Assembly (NCBI GenBank): GCA_963640685.1
Contig: CAVIAA010000026.1
Span: 1 to 29,513 of the forward strand
Direction: 5' to 3'
DNA length: 29,513 bases
Source: SFEL01 sp963640685
Lineage (GTDB): Bacteria; Bacillota; Clostridia; Christensenellales; CAG-138
In this document: piece after piece, positions 8,123-15,481 of the stretch
Position numbering within the stretch: the first letter of the stretch is position 1
How the letters are laid out: each line of letters opens with the position of its first letter
Notes under the pieces: generated by a model
Databases searched by the model: none
Seen by the model: only the letters and a program-made list of their open reading frames with translations
What the model was told of the DNA's origin: nothing
Made by a program: the position numbers and the translations under genes

Positions 8123-9013
8123 TTACTGCCTTGCGCCGTAGCCGCCGCCCTCGAAGTACTCCTGACAAAAGCCTAAAAACGCTTCCATGTAGGATTCCTC
8201 AAAGGGCTCGTCGCGGTAGATCATCCAGTTGTTTCGCGTAACGGGGCTGCCGTCCTTGTAAAATGCCTCTTCTCTGTATAGCTGTGTGTCGGTCTCGGAT
8301 ATGAAGTCCCTTGTTAGAAAGACGCCGTAGCCCAGCCCGCGGCGTATCATTTCATAGCACGCTGAGCCGGATTTTAGGCGCATCGCGATATACGGAAGCT
8401 CTGTAAAAACGTCATACCACCATGTGTCGATGATCGCCTGAGATGGCACATCTGCGTAAAAGTCTATCCTTGGCAGCTGCGGAAGGTCCTTCATGACTAT
8501 AGGCATGCTGCTTACGATGGTCGCATGGTCGGTGCTTATTCGGTATTTGCTGAGCGTTGAGAAATGCTCTCCGCGGACGAAACCGACCTGTATTTCCCGG
8601 TTATAGACTAACCGCACGATCTCGCTGCTGAAGCCCGTCGTCACGTCATAGGACAGCAGCGGGTATTTCTTTTTGCAGGAGGCCAGCAGATCGGGCAGCA
8701 GAAACCTTGCAAGGGAATTGGACACGCCGATATGCACCGTTCCGTATATCTTGTTTTTGATCTTGCCGAGATCCCGAAGCAGAGCGTCGTATTGATCCAG
8801 CATTTTACCGGCCTCGCGGGCGATAAGCCTGCCCTCCGCCGTAAAGGTGATGCCCTTTGAGGTGCGGTGGATCATGGCAACGCCGAGCTCCTGCTCCATT
8901 TTCTGTATTCTTCTCGTGAGCGTCGGCTGGGTTAAAAACAGCTTTTCCGCCGTTACGGAAATGCTCTTGTTTCGGTTCAGCGTATCTATGATCTTCCAGT
9001 CGTCATGATTCAT
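8123..9013 (-). CDS. LysR-type transcriptional regulator
   Basis: A 296-residue LTTR. The winged helix-turn-helix occupies residues 1-60 (NRNKSISVTAEKLFLTQPTLTRRIQKMEQ), followed by the linker helix and a periplasmic-binding-like effector domain from about residue 90 (VHIGVSNSLARFLLPDLL). The ATG has AAGGA 8 bases upstream. It diverges from the dehydrogenase/transporter/aldolase operon with 241 bases between them, the classical LTTR arrangement, so it probably controls that operon in response to a carboxylic acid. Isoleucine is more often ATC here than in most neighbouring genes, which use ATA, a mild sign of different ancestry. The effector is unknown. Confidence 0.93.
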   Translation of the reverse strand: MNHDDWKIIDTLNRNKSISVTAEKLFLTQPTLTRRIQKMEQELGVAMIHRTSKGITFTAEGRLIAREAGKMLDQYDALLRDLGKIKNKIYGTVHIGVSNSLARFLLPDLLASCKKKYPLLSYDVTTGFSSEIVRLVYNREIQVGFVRGEHFSTLSKYRISTDHATIVSSMPIVMKDLPQLPRIDFYADVPSQAIIDTWWYDVFTELPYIAMRLKSGSACYEMIRRGLGYGVFLTRDFISETDTQLYREEAFYKDGSPVTRNNWMIYRDEPFEESYMEAFLGFCQEYFEGGGYGARQ

Positions 9014-9064
9014 GTCTCGATCCTTCTTTTGCGATGAGTGAAGTGCCCGATTGATTACAGCAAT

Positions 9065-9094
9065 ATTATATCAACTCATAAGGGCAAAATTCAA
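9065..9094 (-). promoter_or_regulatory. promoter of the LysR gene
   Basis: On the minus strand TTGAAT (9089-9094), 18-base spacer, TATAAT (9065-9070), with an extended TGA just before the -10. Confidence 0.5.
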
Positions 9095-9110
9095 TCGATT
9101 ATTGCAGGAT

Positions 9111-9153
9111 ATACGCTTTACGTTATGCATTTCGTTGATATCACCGTATACGG
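9111..9153. promoter_or_regulatory. candidate LysR operator region
   Basis: Between the divergent genes lie an imperfect dyad ATACGCTTTACGTTAT (9111-9126) and a perfect 10-base palindrome CCGTATACGG (9144-9153), both containing the ACG/CGT core. Their centres are about three helical turns apart. This fits a regulator binding two sites, but no clean T-N11-A box was found. Confidence 0.35.
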
Positions 9154-9254
9154 AAAAGACATTTCCCGAATGCGGACATCCTATGATACGATCAAAAAGC
9201 AAAGAGAAACACATTTTTCGAAATACACAAAAAACAAAAGAAGAGGTATCTGCA

Positions 9255-10301
9255 ATGAAAATCGGTATACTGAAGGGAAACGGGATAGGCCCTGAGATCG
9301 TTGCTGCAACGCAGTATGTGATCGACGCCTGCGGCTTGGACATCGAATGGTTCAACATACCTATCGCCGAGGAGGCGGTAAAGCTGTATGGCCATCCGGT
9401 GCCGCAGGAATCCATTAAAATGCTCAGGGAGGTAAAGATCGCCCTGAAGGGCCCGATAAGCGTTGAAAAAAAGCTTGGCCGCGTTACCTGCGTTCACGAC
9501 GACGGAACGGAGCACACCTACCCCTCATTCAACAACGCCATCCGCCGCGAGCTGGAGCTGTATGCCTGCATGCGCCCGGCAAGGGGAATACCCGGCATTT
9601 CGGGCACCCACGAAAAAATGGATCTTGTCGTAATGAGGGAGCTTTCGGAGGGCGTATACAGCGCCATTGAGCACCGCATACGCGACGACGCAGCGGAGTG
9701 CATAAAGCTCATCACAAGGGTGGGCGCAGAGCGCATTGCGCGGTTCGGCTTTGAGTACGCAAGGGCACACCACCGCAGGAAGGTCACCTGCATACACAAG
9801 GCAAACGCCATAAGCATCACGGACGGTTTCTTCCTTGAGTGCTTCCAGAACGTTGCAAAGGACTACCCGGATATCGAATCCGACGACTACTTTGTGGATG
9901 CAACCACGGTATACCTGCTCAAGAAGCCGCAGATGTTTGACGTCATAGTTACTACCAACCAGTACGGCGATATACTCTCAGACCTGTGTGCCGGCCTCAT
10001 GGGCAGCCTTGGCCTTGGGCCCGGGGCAAACATCGGCGTTAACGGGGCGGTTTTTGAGGCGACGCACGGCTCCGCACCGGACATCGCAGGCAAGGGCATT
10101 GCCAACCCGACCTCGCTCATACTCTCCGGCGCGCTGATGCTTCAACACATCGGCGAGAGCGGCGCGGCAGAGCTGGTTGAGGAGAGCACCCGTGCGGTTT
10201 TGACGCGCAGGGAGTGCATAACACCGGATCTCGGCGGCAGCGCATCGACCATGCAGCTTGCAGAGGCCGTCGTAAAGGAAATGCAGCGGCGCAAGAGCTG
10301 A
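9255..10301 (+). CDS. isocitrate/isopropylmalate dehydrogenase family protein
   Basis: A 348-residue NAD(P)-dependent beta-decarboxylating hydroxyacid dehydrogenase; the family includes isocitrate, 3-isopropylmalate, tartrate/D-malate and homoisocitrate dehydrogenases. Visible motifs are GNGIGPEI near residue 9, the substrate arginines in MRPARGIPG, RELSEGVYS in place of the usual RENTEGEYSG, the catalytic lysine in HKANAISITDG, the metal-binding aspartates in YGDILSDL, and the nucleotide site FEATHGSAPDIAGKGIANP. The frame is open upstream, but ATG 9255 is chosen because GAAGAGG precedes it and homology begins there. It heads an operon with a CitMHS transporter, an OtnK remnant and a class II aldolase, so a catabolic hydroxy-acid substrate is likelier than isocitrate or isopropylmalate. 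The substrate is not determinable here. Confidence 0.88.
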   Translation: MKIGILKGNGIGPEIVAATQYVIDACGLDIEWFNIPIAEEAVKLYGHPVPQESIKMLREVKIALKGPISVEKKLGRVTCVHDDGTEHTYPSFNNAIRRELELYACMRPARGIPGISGTHEKMDLVVMRELSEGVYSAIEHRIRDDAAECIKLITRVGAERIARFGFEYARAHHRRKVTCIHKANAISITDGFFLECFQNVAKDYPDIESDDYFVDATTVYLLKKPQMFDVIVTTNQYGDILSDLCAGLMGSLGLGPGANIGVNGAVFEATHGSAPDIAGKGIANPTSLILSGALMLQHIGESGAAELVEESTRAVLTRRECITPDLGGSASTMQLAEAVVKEMQRRKS

Positions 10302-10355
10302 CTTGGCCGCGGAGCATAAAAATAAAATCATGAAAACAGGATGGAGGGTAAAATT

Positions 10356-11210
10356 ATGTCACTTGCGCTGCTGGGCTACTTAACCGTAATTGTGTTTCTG
10401 GTCGTGCTTTCAACGAAAAAGCTGAGTCCGCTGGTATCGATAATCGTGATACCTATAATATTCTCCCTCATCGGAGGTTTTGGCATGGAGACGTTTGATT
10501 TTGCAATGGACGGCATAAAGGGCGTTGCCAAGACCTTCTCGATGATATTGTTCGCTGTGCTGTATTTCAGCCTGATTGTTTCGGTCGGCCTGTTTGACCC
10601 GATGGTGAACACGATACTTTCAAAGGTCAAGGGAGACCCTGTCAAGATCATGATAGGCGCCTCGCTCATGGCTGCAGTCGTTTCCTGCGGCGGCGACGGC
10701 TCTACGACCTTCCTCGTCACCTGCACTGCGATGGTGCCGATTTTTGACAGGATGAAGATGAACAAGCTGTACTTGGCCTGCGTCGTCATAATGCAAAACA
10801 CTATTTTAAACCTGCTGCCCTGGGGCGGCCCGATGGCGCGCGTAATATCGGTTTTGAACGTTGACGCCGGTCAGCTCACCGCAATGATGGCACCGGGCAT
10901 GGCGCTGGGCATTATTTACAGCGTTGGCATAGCGTGGTATTTGGGAACAAAGGAGCGCAAGCGTCTTGGAATAAGCAAGGAAGGGCTTGACGTTTCCGGC
11001 CTCATGGTAGAACTTTCCCCCGAGGAGCAGGCGCTCAAGCGCCCAAAGCTGTTCTGGGTGAACCTGATACTGACCATCGGCGTCGTTGCAACGCTTCTTC
11101 TCGGCGGCGACGAGAAGGCAGATAGCCTCGCTGCAGGAAACGGGGTATCCGTCGCTGCACATCGATGCGCTTGCGCTGCTTTCCGGCCGGCAGACGCTGC
11201 TGCAGCTTAA
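10356..11210 (+). pseudogene. CitMHS family citrate/hydroxyacid transporter, 3' half missing
   Basis: The first 248 or so codons match the CitMHS family (metal-citrate:H+ symporters of about 430 residues): the opening LLGYLTVIVFL, LSPLVSIIVIPIIFSLIGGFG, the helices around GLFDPMVNTILSKVKGDP, the conserved GGDGSTTF and LPWGGPMAR, and finally PKLFWVNLILTIGVVATLLLG. After about 11,100 the frame runs into unrelated, Ala-rich sequence and stops at 11210, and that DNA encodes OtnK in another frame. About 180 C-terminal residues and the last membrane helices are gone, so transport is unlikely. The start at 10356 has GGAGGG at good spacing; ATG 10341 lies within that ribosome site. Confidence 0.88.
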
Positions 11211-11595
11211 GGAGTTTATTTGCAGCAACCCGAACGGGGCGCTGATATACAGCTCTGACGACCCGGCGGCGGTTCAGCGCATTCAGGCGGAGGGAAGCGA
11301 GAAAATATCTGCCATGCTGGAGGGAGCTATGGCCGAGCTTGCGGTGTACGCCGCGGAGCACGGCGCTAAGCGGATAATCGTTGCGGGCGGGGAGACCTCC
11401 GGCGCGGTCACGAGGGCGCTGGGCTACAACAGCTATGCGATAGGCCAAAGCGTTGCCCCGGGGGTTCCGGTGATGATCCCATCGGAACGGTCCGACATAC
11501 GGCTGGTCTTGAAATCCGGAAACTTTGGGCAGGCGGATTTCTTTCAGCGGGCGCTTGCAATTACCGGCGGAGGTACAGAATGGAAGCAGAAGTAA
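11086..11595 (+). pseudogene. C-terminal fragment of a four-carbon acid sugar kinase (DUF1537, OtnK-like)
   Basis: This frame matches only the C-terminal domain of OtnK/DtnK kinases (about 420 residues), which phosphorylate 3-oxo-tetronate or D-threonate. Homology starts at SAATRRQIA (11101) and continues through GGETSGAVTRALG, PGVPVMIP and LKSGNFGQADFF, the nucleotide-binding core of the family. The N-terminal substrate domain of about 250 residues is absent. ATG 11086 lies in what is still transporter sequence and has no ribosome binding site, so it is not a credible native start. The end overlaps the aldolase start by 16 bases, the original operon spacing. The fragment is best explained by a deletion fused to the transporter gene. 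Confidence 0.87.
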
Positions 11596-12197
11596 AAGAG
11601 AAGATACAAACGGCTATACGGGCGGCGGAGCTGCTGTTTTCCCGCGGGCGGGTATCCGGGTCAACCGGAAACCTCAGCTTTCTGCATGGCAAAAGGATGT
11701 ACATTACCGCGAGCGGCTCCTGCTTTGGAGCGCTCAAAGAAACGGACTTTGCCGTGCTTGACCTTGAAAAGAATGTGTGGGAGGGCGAAAGAAAGCCCAG
11801 CAAGGAATGGCCGATGCATCGCCTTTATTATGAAAAATCCGGCGCTGTTCAGGCGGTTATCCATACGCACAGCCCGTTTACCACGCTCTGGTCCTGCAGG
11901 CGCGAGACGGACGAAAAATGCGTGATACCCGATTATACGCCGTACCTTGAGATGAAGGTCGGCAGCGTTGCTGCGGTTCCGTATGCCAAGCCGGGCTCGG
12001 AGGAGCTTTTTGAGGCGTTCAGAGCCGCACTGCCGCAGGGCGATGCATTTTTGCTGCAGAACCACGGGGGTATAGTTGGCGGAAAGAGCATAATGGATGC
12101 GTTCTACGGCATTGAGGAAATGGAGGAAAGCTGCAGGATCGCCCTTCTGACGGCCGCCGCCCCGGCGCAGTATATAAAAATATCCGAGCGTTCCTGA
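11580..12197 (+). CDS. class II aldolase/adducin family protein, probable 3-oxo-tetronate 4-phosphate decarboxylase
   Basis: A 205-residue zinc-dependent class II aldolase. Phosphate-binding residues are in SGSTGNLS (26-33) and TASGSC (43-48); the catalytic acid is Glu76; the zinc ligands are His95 and His97 in HTHS and His162 in QNHGG. In other bacteria the aldolase next to OtnK (OtnC) decarboxylates 3-oxo-tetronate 4-phosphate to dihydroxyacetone phosphate, so this role is inferred from the neighbouring OtnK remnant; fuculose- or ribulose-phosphate aldolase activity cannot be excluded. GGAGG lies 6 bases before the ATG. The gene itself looks intact although its kinase partner is truncated, so the pathway may be dead or the kinase supplied elsewhere. 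Confidence 0.88.
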   Translation: MEAEVKEKIQTAIRAAELLFSRGRVSGSTGNLSFLHGKRMYITASGSCFGALKETDFAVLDLEKNVWEGERKPSKEWPMHRLYYEKSGAVQAVIHTHSPFTTLWSCRRETDEKCVIPDYTPYLEMKVGSVAAVPYAKPGSEELFEAFRAALPQGDAFLLQNHGGIVGGKSIMDAFYGIEEMEESCRIALLTAAAPAQYIKISERS

Positions 12198-12210
12198 CCC
12201 CCACTTCGCC

Positions 12211-12239
12211 TTGCAATTTTGCCGCGGGCGGGGTATAAT
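12211..12239 (+). promoter_or_regulatory. strong promoter of the MATE gene
   Basis: TTGCAA (12211-12216), exactly 17 bases, TATAAT (12234-12239). Transcription should start near 12246, leaving a leader of about 148 bases before the MATE start. Confidence 0.75.
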
Positions 12240-12279
12240 ACACCACGGACAAAAAAATACAGTAATGATTTGACACGAT

Positions 12280-12340
12280 ACAAGAGGGCAGCGCATGCAT
12301 CTGATACGAAACGGATCATGCCCCCTTGTGTCGTTTTTTT
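12280..12340 (+). terminator. first leader terminator hairpin upstream of the MATE gene
   Basis: ACAAG-A-GGGCA (280-290 of this kilobase block) pairs with TGCCC-C-CTTGT (12319-12329) around one A/C mismatch, with a further inner stem GCATG/CATGC, and is followed by seven T (12334-12340). It lies downstream of the MATE promoter, so it can act both as terminator for the aldolase operon and as an attenuator for MATE. Confidence 0.7.
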
Positions 12341-12370
12341 GCGCATGCGGGGGAGGCATGCGCTTTTTTT
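12341..12370 (+). terminator. second leader terminator hairpin upstream of the MATE gene
   Basis: GCGCATGC (12341-12348) pairs perfectly with GCATGCGC (12356-12363) around loop GGGGGAG, followed at once by seven T. It lies 24 bases before the MATE start codon. The 5' arm is an exact repeat of 12291-12298, which could instead pair with 12356-12363 and so block this hairpin. Confidence 0.75.
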
Positions 12371-12393
12371 GCCGTGTTAAAAAAGGAGACGCT

Positions 12394-13812
12394 ATGGAAC
12401 AAAAACAAAACAACTTTCTTGAAACCGAGGAGTTGGGCAGGCTGATGAAAAAATACTCGGTGCCCTGCATGATATCGCTTATCGTCGGCGCGCTGTACAA
12501 CATCGTTGACCAGATATACATTGCAAACGCGAGCTATCTGGGCTCATACGGCAACGCGGCGAACACCGTCGTTTTCCCGCTGACGGTGCTGGCGCTTGCT
12601 GCGGCTGTTATGATAGGCGACGGAGCCTGCGCCTTCGTAAGCATTGCGCTGGGCGGAAACAGGGAGGAGGAGGCGCACCGCAGCGTTGGCAACTCGATAG
12701 TGCTCTGCATTGCCGCGAGCCTCGTTTTGACCGCCGTATACCTGATATTTGCGGAGCCCATACTGACGCTGTTCGGCGGCAGGGTGAACGAGGAGACGTA
12801 TGCCCTTTCAAAGGAATATTTTTTCTGGATAACGCTCGGCATACCGTTTTATATGTTCGGCCAGGCGATGAACCCGATAATCCGCAGCGACGGCAGCCCG
12901 AGGTTTGCAATGATAGCGACCCTGAGCGGCGCAATCACAAACGTTATACTCGACCCGATATTTATTTTCGCCTTCAAATGGGGCATGATGGGCGCGGCGG
13001 TCGCGACCGTCATAGGGCAGATACTGACGGCGGGGCTCTCGGTGCTGTATTTGTGCAATATGCGGGCGATACGGCTGGAAAAGAGCAGCTTTGCGCTCTG
13101 CGGCGGGCTAATTAAAAGGTTCCTTGCGCTCGGCATGACGAGCTTCCTTGCGCAGGTGTCGATGGTGGTATCCATGGCCGCGGTTCAGAACAGCTGCATG
13201 AAATACGGCGCGCTGGATCCGGTATTCGGGCAGGCGCAGTACGCGCAGATACCCCTTGCAGTGCTTGGCATAGTTATGAAGTTCTTCCAGATAGCGATAT
13301 CGGTATCCATAGGGCTGGCTGCGGGCTGCATACCCGTCGTTGGCTACAACATCGGCGCGGGGCGGCAGGACAGGGCGAGGACGCTGTTTACCTACCTGCT
13401 CATAGCAGAGGCTGCGATAGGCTGCGTTGCGCTGATAATTGCGGAGTGCCTGCCGCTGCAGATAGCGAGCCTCTTCGGCGCGGCAAACGAAAGCGCCTAT
13501 TACTCCGCCTTTGCGGTAAAGTGCTTCCGCGTATATCTGTGCATGATGATGCTTGCGACCGTAAACAAGGGGACGCTCATATACATGCAGGCGCTGGGCA
13601 AGGCAGCGGCCTCGACTGCGATATCGCTGCTGCGCGAGGTTATATTCGGCGTGCTGCTGCCGATAATAATGCCGGCGTTCATGGGGCTGGACGGGCTGCT
13701 GTGGTCCTTCCCTGCGGCGGACATACTTACATTCATGGTGACCGCATTCTTTATCAGGCGGACATACGCCGAGCTTGAGGGCAAGGGGACTGTAAGCGCT
13801 GCCGCAGCGTAA
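12394..13812 (+). CDS. MATE family multidrug/metabolite exporter
   Basis: A 472-residue inner-membrane protein with about twelve transmembrane helices in two MatE halves (first about residues 20-190, second about 245-410). The conserved opening of the bundle (KYSVPCMISLIVGALYNIVDQIYI), the AMNPIIRSDGSPRFAM loop and the GCIPVVGYNIGAG motif of the second half all fit the clostridial MATE branch. Such proteins export cationic compounds or metabolites by Na+ or H+ antiport. The frame is open further upstream, but ATG 12394 is chosen because AAAGGAG lies 7 bases before it and the family starts there. It has its own promoter and a structured leader, suggesting induction by a signal, perhaps the exported compound; substrate unknown. 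Confidence 0.93.
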   Translation: MEQKQNNFLETEELGRLMKKYSVPCMISLIVGALYNIVDQIYIANASYLGSYGNAANTVVFPLTVLALAAAVMIGDGACAFVSIALGGNREEEAHRSVGNSIVLCIAASLVLTAVYLIFAEPILTLFGGRVNEETYALSKEYFFWITLGIPFYMFGQAMNPIIRSDGSPRFAMIATLSGAITNVILDPIFIFAFKWGMMGAAVATVIGQILTAGLSVLYLCNMRAIRLEKSSFALCGGLIKRFLALGMTSFLAQVSMVVSMAAVQNSCMKYGALDPVFGQAQYAQIPLAVLGIVMKFFQIAISVSIGLAAGCIPVVGYNIGAGRQDRARTLFTYLLIAEAAIGCVALIIAECLPLQIASLFGAANESAYYSAFAVKCFRVYLCMMMLATVNKGTLIYMQALGKAAASTAISLLREVIFGVLLPIIMPAFMGLDGLLWSFPAADILTFMVTAFFIRRTYAELEGKGTVSAAAA

Positions 13813-13828
13813 GAAATAAATTCAGAGC

Positions 13829-13857
13829 AAAAAAACAGGCGGTCTCCCGCCTGTTTT
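13829..13857. terminator. bidirectional terminator
   Basis: AAAACAGGCGG pairs with CCGCCTGTTTT around loop TCTC (13843-13846). On the minus strand it is followed by seven T, so it chiefly ends the ABC transporter operon; on the plus strand it ends the MATE gene. Confidence 0.85.
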
Positions 13858-13884
13858 GCTGTTAATGTGCTTTTTTTGTCGGCT

Positions 13885-14376
13885 TTACTGAGCATCTGCC
13901 GTGGTGTCGTCCTCGAGGGTTTCAAGGCCGAACTCGTCGGTAACGACCTCCTCATCCGCAGTGTCCGCCTCAGTCGCAACCGGAACGAACTCGGAAATAT
14001 ACGCCTCGGCGGGCTGACCCGCAAGCAGCGCGGGCAGGTTGATGACTATGCCGTCCATATTGTACGGGAGCTTGAGCGATACCTTTACCGAGCGCTCGTC
14101 ACCGCCCTTAACGTCGGTTATGCGAAGCGACATTGAGAAGCTCTGGCCGATGTTGGTGGTCGAGCCCCTCTCGCGCTCATACAGCTTTGCGACCTGCTCG
14201 CCATCGACCGTTACGACGATCTTATACGGGCACTCGAAGGTCTTGCCGTTGTATTCGCAGACCTTGTTGTCGAAATACACCGTGTGGCCGCGGCCGATGA
14301 TGAACATTGCGCCCGCAATAAGCAGGATTATCAGTATTGCCGCCGAGCGGAAGAGAAATCTGCGCTTATTTTTCAT
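13885..14376 (-). CDS. small single-span membrane protein of the ABC operon
   Basis: A 163-residue protein. A basic start (MKNKRRFLFR) leads into one hydrophobic helix (AAILIILLIAGAMFIIG, about residues 11-27), then an extracytoplasmic beta-rich domain containing CEYNGKTFECPYK with two cysteines, and an acidic, probably disordered tail from about residue 135. ATG 14376 is chosen for its GAGGAGG; it overlaps the end of the upstream permease by 11 bases, so it is translated with the transporter. I recall similar small proteins next to DUF3798 transporters (possibly annotated DUF6672), but that name is from memory and unsure. It may help assemble the transporter or present ligand; this is inference. 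Confidence 0.75.
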   Translation of the reverse strand: MKNKRRFLFRSAAILIILLIAGAMFIIGRGHTVYFDNKVCEYNGKTFECPYKIVVTVDGEQVAKLYERERGSTTNIGQSFSMSLRITDVKGGDERSVKVSLKLPYNMDGIVINLPALLAGQPAEAYISEFVPVATEADTADEEVVTDEFGLETLEDDTTADAQ

Positions 14377-15481
14377 TTTTTGCCTCCTCGAGCTGTGCAA
14401 GCCTGAGCTCCTCGCCGACCTTGCTCTTTGCAGAGCGCTTCTTGGTCTCGTACATTATGAGCGCGATGGTTATTACGCCGTAGGATACGAAAACGCGGAA
14501 GTATTCGCCTATCATGGAGTCACCCGTCACCTTGGCTCCCGCCGAGGGGGCAACTATGAACATGGTATGGAACAGAATTACGCCGAGGAAGACGTTGCCG
14601 ATGGTCGCCCTGTCGACCGACGCACCGCCGACCAGCAGCGCCGCGATGCAGAACATACCTATCTGGGTATGTGCGCTGTAGGTTGAAAGGTTGCCGATGT
14701 TCTGCAGGTAGATTATCATGCCGATGCAGGCGAAAACGGTGGACATTACCATCGATATCACGCGGGTGCGCTCAACGTTTATGCCGGCGTCGCGGGCGAC
14801 CTGCATATCCTGACCGACCGCACGCATATCCTGCCCCAGCTTGGTCTTCCTGAACCAGACGATAAACAGGCAGAGGAGAGCTATGAGTATGAAGTTGAGC
14901 ACCGGTATCTTTACGCCGCCGACGTTTACCGCAAGCAGGTTATCGAGGCACTGACGCATATTGAGCAGGCTCACCGTGTTGCGGATGCCGTAGCCGCGGG
15001 GCAGCTTTATTGAGGTATGCGCAATGGGTATCACGGGACCCATCATATAGAGCACCACGAGCTGATACAGGCCGTTCATGAAGAAGCTGATTATGTAGCT
15101 GGTTATCATCTCGCGTCCCTTGGCCTTGTTCAGCATTGTTCCGCAGAATATGCCGAGCAGCGCCGCTATGGGCACTGAGATTATCGCCGCGAGCACGGTT
15201 CCGGGTATGCCCCATATCTGCCAGTCCGCAACGAAAATGAGGCCTATCTCGCCCGCCATCGCGCCGAGGGTCATTGCAAAGTTAAGACCCATGCCCGCCA
15301 TAATGGGTATGAGCAGGCAGAGCACGAGGAATATGTTGCGCCCCATTCGGTTTACTACCTCGTTGAGCAGGTAGCTGGTTGAAAAGCCGGATATCGGTAT
15401 GCATATCGCGCATATTATGACGAACATGAGCGGCACCGAGTTGTTGCGGATAAACTCCTTTAAGCTGAAGCTCTTTTTCAT
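14366..15481 (-). CDS. ABC transporter permease (BPD_transp_2 type), second of two
   Basis: A 371-residue permease of the RbsC/BMP importer type (PF02653) with about eight to ten transmembrane helices. The conserved loop near the C-terminus that contacts the ATPase is recognisable in ALLVGGASVDRATIGNVFLG. The N-terminus is short and basic before the first helix, and the C-terminus ends with a charged cytoplasmic tail rich in Lys and Glu. Its ATG overlaps the stop of the first permease by 4 bases (ATGA), and its end overlaps the small membrane protein gene. It forms a heterodimeric channel with the first permease; the two share family but are clearly diverged. Substrate not known. Confidence 0.92.
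   Translation of the reverse strand: MKKSFSLKEFIRNNSVPLMFVIICAICIPISGFSTSYLLNEVVNRMGRNIFLVLCLLIPIMAGMGLNFAMTLGAMAGEIGLIFVADWQIWGIPGTVLAAIISVPIAALLGIFCGTMLNKAKGREMITSYIISFFMNGLYQLVVLYMMGPVIPIAHTSIKLPRGYGIRNTVSLLNMRQCLDNLLAVNVGGVKIPVLNFILIALLCLFIVWFRKTKLGQDMRAVGQDMQVARDAGINVERTRVISMVMSTVFACIGMIIYLQNIGNLSTYSAHTQIGMFCIAALLVGGASVDRATIGNVFLGVILFHTMFIVAPSAGAKVTGDSMIGEYFRVFVSYGVITIALIMYETKKRSAKSKVGEELRLAQLEEAKNEK

Noticed and set aside
10341..10355. ATG at 10341 as the start of the transporter
   Set aside because: It overlaps the GGAGGG ribosome site that serves ATG 10356, and family homology begins after the later start.
12300..12320. Guanidine-II (mini-ykkC) riboswitch in the MATE leader, from ACGA and ACGG words
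   Set aside because: The words are adjacent in one loop and are not the terminal loops of two separate short hairpins as that class requires.
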